A stretch of 64,000 nt of DNA from an uncultured Bacillota bacterium (GCA_937919165.1 CALFPO010000024.1:37100-101099), one strand, 5' to 3'; shown: positions 43,027 to 51,688, numbered from the stretch's first letter. Numbers and translations are program-made. Notes: generated by a model not told the origin, from the letters alone.

Positions 43027-43045
43027 CAAATGAAATTTTCATTTG
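43027..43045. promoter_or_regulatory. 19-bp perfect palindrome, operator candidate
   Basis: CAAATGAAA-T-TTTCATTTG, an exact inverted repeat with one central base, between the srlA -10 and its ribosome site. The position fits a repressor roadblock. The SorC protein encoded divergently is the likely binder; that is inference. Confidence 0.6.
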
Positions 43046-43306
43046 TATATTAATTTTACAATTGTATAACTTGGATAGTCAACAATATTTACCATATTTT
43101 CACACAATTTTCAAAAAGTCCTTAAATATAGGCTTTTTTTAACTTTTTCCATCACATAATTGCTTTTCATTTGTTAATATGGTTTAGTTTTGTTTATTTT
43201 ATAAACTAATACTTAAATATTGTTCAAATAGGCTTATATCTTTACAAACAGCAAATCTTTAATAATTATTTCACTATTTATCATTTGTTAATTATATTCA
43301 TAAATG

Positions 43307-43335
43307 TTTACTTTTGATACTTCTGCTTGTATAAT
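43307..43335 (+). promoter_or_regulatory. Promoter of the SorC regulator gene
   Basis: -35 TTTACT (43307-43312), 17-nt spacer, consensus -10 TATAAT (43330-43335); start codon 53 nt downstream with AAAGGAGATAAAC before it. Confidence 0.6.
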
Positions 43336-43387
43336 GTATATATTATAAAAAAATTTTACATTTTTCAAGTTACAAAAGGAGATAAAC

Positions 43388-44371
43388 ATGGCCCTATCAG
43401 ACAACGAAAGATATACGATGAAGCTCAAAGCGCTGAAGATGCTGTATCAGGACAACTACTCGCAAACCGAGATTGCCCAAGCTCTCAACATCAGCCGTGT
43501 GACCCTGAACAAGCTTATAGAAGAAGCCAAGAAAGATGGCATGGTCAGAGTGGATATCATCGATATCCGCGATACCGGCAAAAACTTCTCGGTTGAAATC
43601 GAACTATATAAGCGCTTCAACCTAAAGAACGTGGTCATCACCGACTGCACAGGCCTTGATGAAGACCAGACCAATATGCGCATCGCCAGGAACGCGGCAG
43701 ACATCTTCGACCGCTATATCAGCAACAACATGTCTATCGGCGTGACCTGGGGACGTACTATGAAAACCATGGGAACCATGATCTCCGAAAGGCAGAATCT
43801 CAAGAATATTGTCATCAATTCTATGGTCGGAGGCGTCAGCAACGTCACTACCGCCATCCAATCCCCAACAGTAGCTCAAGCCTTTGCCAATAAGCTCCAT
43901 GGCGAACTATATGTCGTTACGGCGCCGTTCATCTGCAGCAGCGCCAAGCTATGCGCCGAGATAAAGAAGGAGACGCAGGTACATTCGGTACTCGAATCAG
44001 CCAAGACCAATGACATAAACATCGTCGGCATCGGCGCAAGCCCTGAAAAAGGACAGAAAACACTGAATGTCCTGCCATTCAACGAGGAAGAGATCAAGGA
44101 AATATATGAAGCCGGAGCCGTAGGAGATATCGGCGGAAACTTCTATGACATCAATGGCAAGCCATGCAAAGCCAATATCAACAACAGAATCGTAACCATA
44201 AGCCTAGAAGACCTTCGTGAGCATCAGATGGTCATCGGTGTAGGCGGAGGTAAGGGCAAAGAGAAAGCTGTCTATGGCGCCCTGAAAGGCGGTCTGATCA
44301 ATGTTCTGGTAACAGATCTCCAGACAGCCAAGAAGGTTCTGGAACTTGCTGATAAGGAATCAAACAAATAG
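43388..44371 (+). CDS. SorC-family transcriptional regulator
   Basis: A 327-residue regulator. Helix-turn-helix at about residues 14-50 (KMLYQDNYSQTEIAQALN, then SRVTLNKLIEEAKKDGMV). The C-terminal sugar-phosphate binding domain shows ISNNMSIGVTWGRTMKTM (about 118) and VGDIGGNFYDINGKPC (about 245), followed by MVIGVGGGKGKEKAVYGALKGG near the end. Such regulators respond to phosphorylated sugars from their own pathway. Divergent from the PTS operon and convergent with yjbQ, so it probably controls both arms of the locus. Confidence 0.93.
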   Translation: MALSDNERYTMKLKALKMLYQDNYSQTEIAQALNISRVTLNKLIEEAKKDGMVRVDIIDIRDTGKNFSVEIELYKRFNLKNVVITDCTGLDEDQTNMRIARNAADIFDRYISNNMSIGVTWGRTMKTMGTMISERQNLKNIVINSMVGGVSNVTTAIQSPTVAQAFANKLHGELYVVTAPFICSSAKLCAEIKKETQVHSVLESAKTNDINIVGIGASPEKGQKTLNVLPFNEEEIKEIYEAGAVGDIGGNFYDINGKPCKANINNRIVTISLEDLREHQMVIGVGGGKGKEKAVYGALKGGLINVLVTDLQTAKKVLELADKESNK

Positions 44372-44378
44372 GCACAAC

Positions 44379-44402
44379 AAAAGCTCAGATATCTGAGCTT
44401 TT
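44379..44402. terminator. Bidirectional terminator
   Basis: Exact palindrome AAAAGCTCAGAT/ATCTGAGCTTTT (44379-44402) between the convergent SorC and YjbQ genes. Confidence 0.8.
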
Positions 44403-44424
44403 GGTTTGCTTTGATTGTTGCTGA

Positions 44425-44949
44425 CTACTCGCCGATTACGATAACCTTGCACTTTCTGCTTCTTGGACGGGTTCTATCGAAGTCCACGAAGTAGATATAG
44501 CCGGTAACGCCTACACCAAGCTTGCCATCATCTACATCGAATGATGCAGAGTTTCCAAGGATGGTTGCCTTCAGGTGGGCATCGCAATTCCATAATTCTT
44601 CCTTAACGCCGCCAGGTAGATACTTTTCAGCATCAGGCCATGAAGCAACATCATCGATGTGCTTTGTGCCTGGATAGAAATACTGTCCCCAAGCAACCTG
44701 ATCAGGAATGATCTTTGCTAGAGCGTTATCCAGATCCTGGAAGATGAATTCCTTGCCGTTAGGCATCGTATCATGAACGTATTCCTCGAAGAATACTGAG
44801 CAGGTAGTATGTGGGGAGATGACTGTGCACATGCCGTTTGTGATGCCGCTTCTGGCGATGATGTCCTTTACTTCCTGGGTAATGTTGACATAAGTTGGCG
44901 AACCGCCCTTCGACGTAATGTCGGTAATAGTCTCTTTGTATACTGTCAT
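44425..44949 (-). CDS. YjbQ/UPF0047-family protein
   Basis: A 174-residue protein of the YjbQ family, a compact beta fold with a conserved His/Cys/Ser site and weak reported thiamine-phosphate synthase activity. Seen: ISPHTTCSVFFEEY (about residue 44), NCDAHLKATILGNSASF (about 121), and GVTGYIYFVDFDRTRPRSRKCKVIVIG near the end. It is somewhat longer than usual. Last gene of the aldolase-TPI-yjbQ unit, 14 bp after the TPI-like gene; its role in sugar use is unexplained. Confidence 0.88.
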   Translation of the reverse strand: MTVYKETITDITSKGGSPTYVNITQEVKDIIARSGITNGMCTVISPHTTCSVFFEEYVHDTMPNGKEFIFQDLDNALAKIIPDQVAWGQYFYPGTKHIDDVASWPDAEKYLPGGVKEELWNCDAHLKATILGNSASFDVDDGKLGVGVTGYIYFVDFDRTRPRSRKCKVIVIGE

Positions 44950-44963
44950 ATTTCTTTCCTTAT

Positions 44964-45653
44964 CTATTGTCTATCATTATATGCCTTGGCGATAGCTCTA
45001 GCCATCTCCATTACGCGTTCCTTAGGATCTGGGGCATTCAAGATACCCGAAGTAGCTCCTGTTCCATCAGCGCCAAGCTTTACTACGTTGTAGCAGTCAT
45101 CAGCTGTGGTGACGCCAGATGCGATCATGACCAATACCTCTGGATCTACAGCATGAAGTGCCTTAACGGTCTCAACGGTGTATGAATCATCTGCAACCTT
45201 GCCTGTACCGATCAGATCGGTAGGCTCAGCCAACACGATATCGGCACCCATGCAGCAGACAGCCTTGGCTTCTACTGTCGAGTCAGCGCAGACGATCGTC
45301 ATGAGATCCAGTTCCTTGCAGCGGTTGATGGTTGCATAGAGATCTGCAACGGTCTTGGTATTTTCTGCGTGGTTGAGGAATACGGCCTCAGCTCCAGCAT
45401 CCTTCAATGCTTCGCCAAGAACCTTGCCCATGCCTCTTCCTGGCTTCAAGGAATCCATAGACTGAGCACAAACGATGATGCCCTTGGTGTTTTCCTTGAT
45501 CAGACGGATATCAGAATATGGGCAAGTGAAGATTACAGGGATGCCTGTCTCTTCATGAGCCTTTTCAGCCGCCTTAGCAAGCTCTAAAGATTTCTGTCCA
45601 TAAAGATATGACTTTGGATTCACTACTAGGAATGGTGCTTTGATCTTTGCCAT
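44964..45653 (-). CDS. Triosephosphate isomerase-like protein
   Basis: A 229-residue TIM-barrel protein resembling short, archaeal-type triosephosphate isomerases. Seen: VVNPKSY (catalytic Lys, about residue 13), VFLNHAENT (catalytic His, about 93), AEPTDLIGTGK (catalytic Glu and loop, about 140), and GATSGILNAPDP (phosphate site, about 200). All catalytic residues are intact. In this operon, beside a class II aldolase, it may interconvert DHAP and GAP or a tetrulose phosphate (as EryH does in erythritol use). GGAGAACATT precedes the start. Confidence 0.85.
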   Translation of the reverse strand: MAKIKAPFLVVNPKSYLYGQKSLELAKAAEKAHEETGIPVIFTCPYSDIRLIKENTKGIIVCAQSMDSLKPGRGMGKVLGEALKDAGAEAVFLNHAENTKTVADLYATINRCKELDLMTIVCADSTVEAKAVCCMGADIVLAEPTDLIGTGKVADDSYTVETVKALHAVDPEVLVMIASGVTTADDCYNVVKLGADGTGATSGILNAPDPKERVMEMARAIAKAYNDRQ

Positions 45654-45662
45654 AATGTTCTC

Positions 45663-46490
45663 CTATTCTCCGCAATGGAATACTTTGCAGAAGTATTTCA
45701 GCTTATTCTTGATTCCCTCATCAGAATCCTTGATGAGCTTGAACCAATCTGTATATTCTTTGTCTTTTATAGCATCATATGCTGCAATCGTGAAATCAGT
45801 GAAGACATTGATCTTGGTGATGCCCTCAGTTGCGCATCTTTCCAGATTCTCTTCGCCTGAGCCTGAACCGCCATGCAGAACCAGCGGAATGCTGAGCGAA
45901 TCTCTAAGCTCATGCAGTCTATCGAAATCGATGACTGGGGTTCCCTTGTATCTGCCATGGGCAGTACCGATAGATACAGCCAACGAATCAACACCTGTCT
46001 CCTCAACGAATCTCTTGGCCATATCAACTTCGGTATAGATTGAATCGTTATTGTCAGAAGCATAAGTCTCGCCTGTACCTACATGTCCAAGCTCTGCCTC
46101 TACAACAACGCCATGAGCGTGAGCGTAATCTACAACTTCCTTGGTTCTGGCGACATTCACTTCATATGCTTCGCTAGAAGCATCGATCATGACTGATGAG
46201 AAGCCTAAGTCTACAGCCTTCTTGCAGGTCTCGACATCCTGTCCATGATCCAGATGCAGAGCGATATCTACATCTGCCTTATCAATATAGTATTTGGCGA
46301 TCGAGAACGCCTCCTCCAGGCTCAGCATCGTTGAATGGACCTGAGCATAGCTTAATACAATTGGCTGCTTCAGTTCGCAAGCCGTCTCTACGAAAGCCTT
46401 GCATGAGTTGTTGTCCCAAAAATCTGGTGCAGGGACTGCATGTCCGGCTGCCTTAGCTTGCGCAAACATTTCTTTTGTTGTTACTAGCAT
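45663..46490 (-). CDS. Class II ketose-(bis)phosphate aldolase
   Basis: A 275-residue zinc aldolase of the FbaA/GatY family. Seen: IALHLDHGQDVETCKKAV with the zinc His and catalytic Asp (about residue 79), EAELGHVGTGETYASDN (about 130), AHGRYKGTPVIDFDRL with a zinc His (about 175), and LVLHGGSGSGEENLERC (about 207). Works on a ketose phosphate to give DHAP plus an aldehyde. GGGAGATAGAATT precedes the ATG. Paired with the TPI-like gene 9 bp downstream. Confidence 0.93.
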   Translation of the reverse strand: MLVTTKEMFAQAKAAGHAVPAPDFWDNNSCKAFVETACELKQPIVLSYAQVHSTMLSLEEAFSIAKYYIDKADVDIALHLDHGQDVETCKKAVDLGFSSVMIDASSEAYEVNVARTKEVVDYAHAHGVVVEAELGHVGTGETYASDNNDSIYTEVDMAKRFVEETGVDSLAVSIGTAHGRYKGTPVIDFDRLHELRDSLSIPLVLHGGSGSGEENLERCATEGITKINVFTDFTIAAYDAIKDKEYTDWFKLIKDSDEGIKNKLKYFCKVFHCGE

Positions 46491-46494
46491 AATT

Positions 46495-46545
46495 CTATCT
46501 CCCTTCAGTTAGATTATACTTTTTGTAAAGCACATTTACAATTGA
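46495..46545 (-). promoter_or_regulatory. Promoter and operator candidate of the aldolase operon
   Basis: Minus-strand TTGTAA and TATAAT with a 17-nt spacer. The spacer region holds the inverted repeat TTGTAAA-GCACA-TTTACAA (46523-46541) overlapping the -35. The decamer TTTACAATTG is shared with the srlA promoter, suggesting one regulator for both operons. Confidence 0.55.
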
Positions 46546-46617
46546 ATAGTTACAATATTCACAATATAATAGTATTAATTCCTGTAAAGCAGAAATTCGC
46601 TCATTCGCTTTTCTCCC

Positions 46618-46651
46618 CAAAATAAAGCCCGCATATGTCTTGCGAGCTTTT
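46618..46651 (-). terminator. Terminator after the DUF89 gene
   Basis: Minus-strand AAAGCTCGC and GCGGGCTTT stem (one G-T pair) around a 9-nt loop, then a T-rich stretch. It separates DUF89 from the aldolase transcript. Confidence 0.65.
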
Positions 46652-46663
46652 TTCATTAAATGA

Positions 46664-47542
46664 TTACTCTCTTTCCTTTGCCAATATGCCGTCCCACTTC
46701 TTGGCATTGAAGAGTCTTGCGAACCTTTCGCATTTGCACAGCAGGATGTAGTAGATGTTGTAGCCATTGCCTTTGAATGATTCGCCATTGGCCTGACCCT
46801 TGGATATCATCAGATCGGCATCTTCCACAATCTCTCTTATGTCTGCAGGCATCTTATCGAAATCGGTGACATAGGTAGGAAGGCCATTGCCTCTTACTTC
46901 GCACACTTCATCAAGCCCTATCTGCTTGGCATCAACCATTGAAGCATCATTGATCACTTCAGCGCCTCTTACAAGGGCTGTAATCTTCACATTCGGATAT
47001 CTCTTGCTGATCTGCTTGATGAACAGCTTATCAAGCACCACTTCGCCACAGTTATCGGTAAAGTAGACAAGCGACTTTGCAGCTTCAAGTTCTCTATTCA
47101 GATCATCATATACATCCATATCGATCTGCCTATCATCAGCTTCTTCAAGCATCTCAAGCAGTCTTTCTTCGCTTACGCCATCAAGCGTTCCAAAATCGAT
47201 ATAGTTGGCGATGAAGGCAAGCTTCAATGCATACAGCATCGGATCATCGCTTTTCTCCATCTTCTCTTCCAAGGTTGGAACAAGCTTCATCATCAATTCG
47301 TTGAAGTGAACCTTCAGCTTGGCATAATCATATGGCGGAACATTCTTGTCGTATTCCTTAGACAGCATATCGACAAAGGCAACCGGTTCGATATTCTCAT
47401 CAATGGTCTTAAGCAGCTCTTCCTGCTTCCTTATATATTCGACCTTTATGCTTTCATCTACCGGCGTGTTATAGATATACTTATTCAGCTTGCACTGATA
47501 GCACTCTAATGGCCATCCATACTTCTTCTCTTCGTTGATCAT
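46664..47542 (-). CDS. DUF89-family metal-dependent phosphatase
   Basis: A 292-residue DUF89 protein. Members with the CxxC N-terminus are metal-dependent phosphatases thought to remove toxic or off-pathway sugar phosphates. Seen: PLECYQCKLNKYIY at residues 10-24, FTDNCGEVVLDKLF (metal Asp/Asn, about 160), VRGAEVINDASMVDAK (about 190), and ADLMISKGQANGESF (about 245). The start MINEEKKY at 47542 follows AAGGAG; six upstream codons are rejected. Same direction as the aldolase operon but with its own terminator. Confidence 0.88.
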   Translation of the reverse strand: MINEEKKYGWPLECYQCKLNKYIYNTPVDESIKVEYIRKQEELLKTIDENIEPVAFVDMLSKEYDKNVPPYDYAKLKVHFNELMMKLVPTLEEKMEKSDDPMLYALKLAFIANYIDFGTLDGVSEERLLEMLEEADDRQIDMDVYDDLNRELEAAKSLVYFTDNCGEVVLDKLFIKQISKRYPNVKITALVRGAEVINDASMVDAKQIGLDEVCEVRGNGLPTYVTDFDKMPADIREIVEDADLMISKGQANGESFKGNGYNIYYILLCKCERFARLFNAKKWDGILAKERE

Positions 47543-47611
47543 GCCGCTTCTCCTTATCAATGCTGTTCAATCAGCAATATGTCCAATATCATTTTAACCT
47601 TTCATGCTCAA

Positions 47612-47638
47612 AAAAGGCTGCAGTTTGTGCTGCAGCCT
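47612..47638 (-). terminator. Rho-independent terminator
   Basis: GAGGCTGCAGCAC-AAA-CTGCAGCC with a T run on the minus strand, just after the secreted protein gene. Its GGCTGCAGC core resembles the terminator at 59354-59384. Confidence 0.85.
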
Positions 47639-47659
47639 CGTTCCATGATTGATATCTAT

Positions 47660-50314
47660 CTACTCGATGCCTGTCTTTGGGGCAACATACGATGGCGCTA
47701 ATGCCTTGATGTAGAAGTCCTGACTGATTGTCGCATAGTCAGTTACCGCTGTCGTCAGGGTATGCTTGCCGACATCAAGCTTCTTGATGTAATCGCCATG
47801 CAGCGATATGTGCAGCGAACCATGAGTAAGATCATAATCAGAGGACTCAAGTATCTTGCCATCTACCTTAATGACCACATCGCTGTCGGTCCATGTTTCG
47901 GCGTTTGTCACAAATTCCAGGTCTTTTGAATATCCTTTGAAGACGCTGAATGGTTCGTTGGTGTAGTAATGCTCAAAACCGATTGTATAGATAAATGCTT
48001 CCTCTTCACCATCATATTCCTTGTGGACAATCATTCCATCTGCTCCAGGCTCAATAATGCTTTCGTCTATTTCGGCATCCGCAGATACAACAAGAATACC
48101 TGTTCTATTGAGAGTTATCTTATGGCCGTTCGCATCGATTTCGCCTTTGACGCGGCTGTCGTCGATGGAGTCGTAGCTTTCAATCGTCAGTATGGCAGAA
48201 CCGTCGTTCTTATCGTTGCTTCCGAGCGCAATATCATCGTTAAGCTTTAGTCTGGTGGTCTTGACGTTTGTGTCCATATCATTTTCATCTGTTGGAGCGA
48301 TGATGTCTCCTCCAAGCGCCAGATCATCGGTCACATCAAGCTGCGTTCCTTTCTTGACATCGACGTTCCATTCCAACATCTCACCAAACATCGCAAACAG
48401 CAGCTCCTGGTAGTTAGGAGATTTGCCGGTCTCAGCCCATGCTACAGTTCCTTCCGGAACCTTATAGTCTGAACCCAGAACCAGATCTTCGCCAGCCATA
48501 TAGTTGCCAGGAACGTTGTAAAGCAGATAATCGATGATATCGGCATTCTTGCTGTAGAGGACAATTCCACCGTTGTTGACTATATTTCCGGTAGTCTTAA
48601 GCACATGATCATTCAGATCAAAGATCACCATTTCTCCAACAGTAATGTCATCAGCAGAATCCGGTATATCCTTCAGAAGCTCTACTGTATCAAGCTCCTT
48701 CGCCTTCTCCAAGGCCTTAGTAAGGCTGCTGTAGCAAGTTCTGTTTCCATCGAAATCAGTGACTGCTGCAACACTCTCTGCATATATGCCTATTATTGAT
48801 ACATCCTTTGAAGGCATAGTGAACTGATTGTTGGTGATTTCCACATCTGCAGATTGCCATTGATCAAGGCAATATCCATCCTTTGGATTAGCGGTCAGAG
48901 TGACTGTGCTTCCTGCGGCAGCAGGATTCTTTGATGCCTTAGGTGAGCCAAACGCATCATCGTTTGCGCTGATGTCTACTGTATAGGCTTTCTTGGTTTC
49001 CAGGAAATCATCTGTTATATCTTCGGTGCCGTTATCATTGTATGTGACAACATATCCGCCGCCATCCACAAAGAACCTGTCAACATAAGACTCTGATCCT
49101 CTAATCGTTATCTGGCGCTCCTTCGGATCTGTAGGACCGCCCAAAGTAATGCCTATTTCCATATCTTCTACAGGTTCATATATGGTCAGCTTCTGGTTAG
49201 AATTGATGTTGACGTTGCTTTCAGCACCAGACTCGATATAGTTATCGACTATCTTCATTGAACCCCTCACGCTTACTGTTCCAGAGTTCGTACCAGAAAT
49301 ATGCACACCACCACCGTTTGAAGCCGCTGTATTTCCGGCGATCATGCCGCCTTTAAAAGCGGTTATCACGCCGGTAACATTCAGTCCTCCACCATAGGAA
49401 TCTGTTCTGTTTCCGACAATGTTTCCTGCATTCAATCCAAACGTTCCATAAACACTGATGGCGCCGCCGTTGCTGCTGTTATATCCATTAGTGATGCATC
49501 CGCCTATGACGGTATGCTTGATATCATCACCATCCAAGGAATCATTCCATATCCAAAGACCATTGTTGTCGCCAAACTTATGTTCTAATGTTCCGCAATC
49601 ATATATGGAGAATGTTCCCGATCCTGTAACTGTCAAATGATAGGAATCAAGATCGATGACATGTCCATTCAGACAAAGATGAACGGTTTTGTTTGGAGCA
49701 ACCGTCAAGCTTCCATCAAGAACGATATCGTTGGCCAGATATCCGTTTCCGCCATTTGTGAACAGATATCCAAGATCAACAGAGTCTTCTATTGCACTAT
49801 CAAACTTAATATCGTCATGTTCATGAGGACCCTCATAGTAGATTGTGGCTTGCTTTATGCTCAGAAAGTCATGTACGGATATCCATCTTATTGTGACTTC
49901 ATCTACAGGATCGGCAATATTGAGAGTCACCTGATCATTTACCTGTATAGGATTCTTTGGAACGAATTCTCCTGCAGATGCCGATATGCTTTCGGTACCC
50001 AACGGAGTGTCTATATACTTGCTGTTTATTACGTATCCTATCGTAAAGATGATCTTCGTTATCTTTTCGTCATTTTTTGCAGAAATCTTTATATTATAGC
50101 CTTCCTTATCTGAAAGATCCCAACCATCTGCATCCGACAAGGAAAAAGCCACCTCAAAATGCTCTCCCTCATCAATATACGATCCGCTTATAAGGCCTTT
50201 ATTGGTGGCAACAATCGTTTCATTCTTATCATAAGCATCTGCAGATACTGCCACAGGTACAGTCACCAAAATCATCAGTATTGCCAATATAATAGATAGC
50301 GGTTTCTTTTTCAT
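47660..50314 (-). CDS. Large secreted surface protein with beta-helix-like and InlB-type repeats
   Basis: An 884-residue protein. It has a signal peptide (MKKKPLSIILAILMILVTVPVAVSADA, cleavage near residue 26) and a beta-sandwich N-terminal region to about 155. Gly-rich right-handed helix-like turns follow at about 190-375 (NGGAISVYGTFG, YGGGLNVTG, NGGGVHISG), and an InlB-type bacterial repeat at about 445-510. The C-terminal X2-like beta domain spans about 780-870. It ends APSYVAPKTGIE, a PxTG-like tail without the hydrophobic anchor and basic end of a normal sortase signal. Probable extracellular adhesin. Confidence 0.8.
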   Translation of the reverse strand: MKKKPLSIILAILMILVTVPVAVSADAYDKNETIVATNKGLISGSYIDEGEHFEVAFSLSDADGWDLSDKEGYNIKISAKNDEKITKIIFTIGYVINSKYIDTPLGTESISASAGEFVPKNPIQVNDQVTLNIADPVDEVTIRWISVHDFLSIKQATIYYEGPHEHDDIKFDSAIEDSVDLGYLFTNGGNGYLANDIVLDGSLTVAPNKTVHLCLNGHVIDLDSYHLTVTGSGTFSIYDCGTLEHKFGDNNGLWIWNDSLDGDDIKHTVIGGCITNGYNSSNGGAISVYGTFGLNAGNIVGNRTDSYGGGLNVTGVITAFKGGMIAGNTAASNGGGVHISGTNSGTVSVRGSMKIVDNYIESGAESNVNINSNQKLTIYEPVEDMEIGITLGGPTDPKERQITIRGSESYVDRFFVDGGGYVVTYNDNGTEDITDDFLETKKAYTVDISANDDAFGSPKASKNPAAAGSTVTLTANPKDGYCLDQWQSADVEITNNQFTMPSKDVSIIGIYAESVAAVTDFDGNRTCYSSLTKALEKAKELDTVELLKDIPDSADDITVGEMVIFDLNDHVLKTTGNIVNNGGIVLYSKNADIIDYLLYNVPGNYMAGEDLVLGSDYKVPEGTVAWAETGKSPNYQELLFAMFGEMLEWNVDVKKGTQLDVTDDLALGGDIIAPTDENDMDTNVKTTRLKLNDDIALGSNDKNDGSAILTIESYDSIDDSRVKGEIDANGHKITLNRTGILVVSADAEIDESIIEPGADGMIVHKEYDGEEEAFIYTIGFEHYYTNEPFSVFKGYSKDLEFVTNAETWTDSDVVIKVDGKILESSDYDLTHGSLHISLHGDYIKKLDVGKHTLTTAVTDYATISQDFYIKALAPSYVAPKTGIE

Positions 50315-50431
50315 GCAAGGCCCCCAACTTTCATAATTTCCTTATTATTATATACGAATGTAACAGTTTCCTCTAGTAGACCATCCAAACGATCAAGGCT
50401 ACAGCAAATTCCTTAGAATTCTACTATGTTC

Positions 50432-50437
50432 TATAAT
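50432..50437 (+). promoter_or_regulatory. -10 element of the DUF4003 gene
   Basis: TATAAT, 22 nt upstream of the start, with TAAGGAG between; a leadered promoter, unlike the elements that lie 5-8 nt from their starts. Confidence 0.4.
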
Positions 50438-50458
50438 TATTGTAAGGAGTGACTATTT

Positions 50459-51463
50459 ATGGAAAGCAAACTACAAGAAAGATGTGAACTGTTCGATCAA
50501 AACAACAACCTATTGTTAAAGAAATACTGGGCAAGAATGGATTCGATTGTCGCTATCGCAAGTATCCTTTTCACAGATAGCGGCAAGCTTGCCAATATCG
50601 ATGAGCTTGAAGAAGCCAAGGCAATCATTAAAGATAAGTTTGGAATATTCTCTAACACCAGAAGCTATCTGCAGCTGCCTTTGATGAGCAATATGGTCAT
50701 CAGCGGAAAGAAAGAGGAATACATCGACGATGTAAACGATATATACAAGAAGATGGTCGATGGAAAATTGTTCCATTCCGAATTCGAACTGCTGGCAGCG
50801 ATGGTTCTTTACGAAGAGAAAGACAATGTGAATGTCGATGAAGTTATCGAAAAGGTCAAGACCGTCTACAAGAAGATGAGATCCAACCATCCGATCCTTA
50901 CTGACAGATGCGATATGGCATCCGCAACGATGCTGGCACTGAAAGGCGGAGACGAAGACGCTCTGCTTGATGAGATGGAAAAATGCTACGACTATATCAA
51001 GCCAAGGCTTGGAGTCCTTTCGGGCGAAGAAGCCCAGACGATGGCAGCCATTCTGGCCATAATCGATGAGCCTGTTGAAAACAAGTGCTCAAAAGCTATC
51101 GAGATCATCGAAGAGATGAGAAGAAGAAAGATGCCTATCAAGCATCGCATGAATTCGCCAATCGTTGGAGGTCTTGTCGCCATCGATAAGCCAGTGAATG
51201 AGATAGTGGATGAGCTTGAAGAGATCTACAGATGGCTCAAGGGCAAGAAAGGATTCGGTGCCTTCAATCTCGGTAGAGAAGGAAGAGTAACCTATGCCAT
51301 GATGCTGTCTCTTGGCCATAATGCAAGCAGCAGCAATATCTCCGCCAGCGTCGCCAAGTCAACACTTGTGACGATTGCGATTGTGGAGATAATGGTCATG
51401 ATGATGATAATCATCAGCAGCAGCCATCACTCTTCATCATCTTCATCATCAAGTTCACACTAA
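50459..51463 (+). CDS. DUF4003-family protein with C-terminal anchor and Ser/His tail
   Basis: A 334-residue protein. Residues 1-285 match DUF4003, a mostly helical cytoplasmic family found in Bacillota, ending LGREGRVTYAMMLSLGH. A single hydrophobic helix follows (TLVTIAIVEIMVMMMIIISS, about 303-322), then a low-complexity tail of Ser and His (SSSHHSSSSSSSSSH). That tail looks like a membrane-anchored family variant or a simple-sequence extension. TAAGGAG precedes the ATG. Function unknown. Confidence 0.82.
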   Translation: MESKLQERCELFDQNNNLLLKKYWARMDSIVAIASILFTDSGKLANIDELEEAKAIIKDKFGIFSNTRSYLQLPLMSNMVISGKKEEYIDDVNDIYKKMVDGKLFHSEFELLAAMVLYEEKDNVNVDEVIEKVKTVYKKMRSNHPILTDRCDMASATMLALKGGDEDALLDEMEKCYDYIKPRLGVLSGEEAQTMAAILAIIDEPVENKCSKAIEIIEEMRRRKMPIKHRMNSPIVGGLVAIDKPVNEIVDELEEIYRWLKGKKGFGAFNLGREGRVTYAMMLSLGHNASSSNISASVAKSTLVTIAIVEIMVMMMIIISSSHHSSSSSSSSSH

Positions 51464-51521
51464 TAATTCTGATCATAATAATACACATCATAAAGGTCGT
51501 TTCATGACGGCCATATAATAT

Positions 51522-51587
51522 AAATGTCACCTTTCCTTTCATAAAATGAGCTTGAACACCTACATTTTATGAGTAAAGGTGACATTT
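51522..51587. repeat. Long inverted repeat, MITE-like or terminator-like
   Basis: AAATGTCACCTTT...CATAAAATG (51522-51548) and CATTTTATG..AAAGGTGACATTT (51563-51587) pair over most of 25 bp with a 14-nt loop. No coding. A second palindrome, ACCCGC-ATA-GCGGGT (about 51608-51622), and a GTTTC/GAAAC hairpin follow. It may be an insertion-derived element. Confidence 0.55.
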
Positions 51588-51665
51588 TTGTATAACATAT
51601 ATCGCGTACCCGCATAGCGGGTAGTGTATGTTTCTCACGAAACAGTGTAAACACATTATTTAAAA

Positions 51666-51688
51666 AGGTTCCGCATTGCGGAACCTCT
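51666..51688 (-). terminator. Rho-independent terminator after M13 peptidase
   Basis: Minus-strand AGGTTCCGC-AAT-GCGGAACCT followed by TTTTT, immediately after the peptidase stop. Confidence 0.88.

Larger units (their letters stand above)
42997..43387. promoter_or_regulatory. Divergent regulatory region between srlA and the SorC regulator
   Basis: A 391-bp, very AT-rich gap without a gene. It carries the srlA promoter (minus strand: TTGACT, then TAAAAT with 18-nt spacing), the regulator promoter at 43307-43335, a 19-bp palindrome at 43027-43045, and two further CATTTGTTAAT half-sites at 43168-43178 and 43282-43292. The motif TTTACAATTG at 43055-43064 recurs at the aldolase promoter. Confidence 0.6.

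Noticed and set aside
46495..46788. 97-codon minus-strand frame
   Set aside because: It overlaps the DUF89 3' end, a terminator and the aldolase promoter region, and reads as low-quality sequence.
49290..49460. Repeated NGG/YGG codons as a possible DNA repeat array
   Set aside because: They encode Gly-rich turns of the beta-helix-like protein and are protein-level repeats, not a separate DNA element.
49637..50113. 158-codon plus-strand frame opposite the beta-helix protein
   Set aside because: Antisense to a signal-peptide protein with clear repeats; composition is that of a shadow frame.
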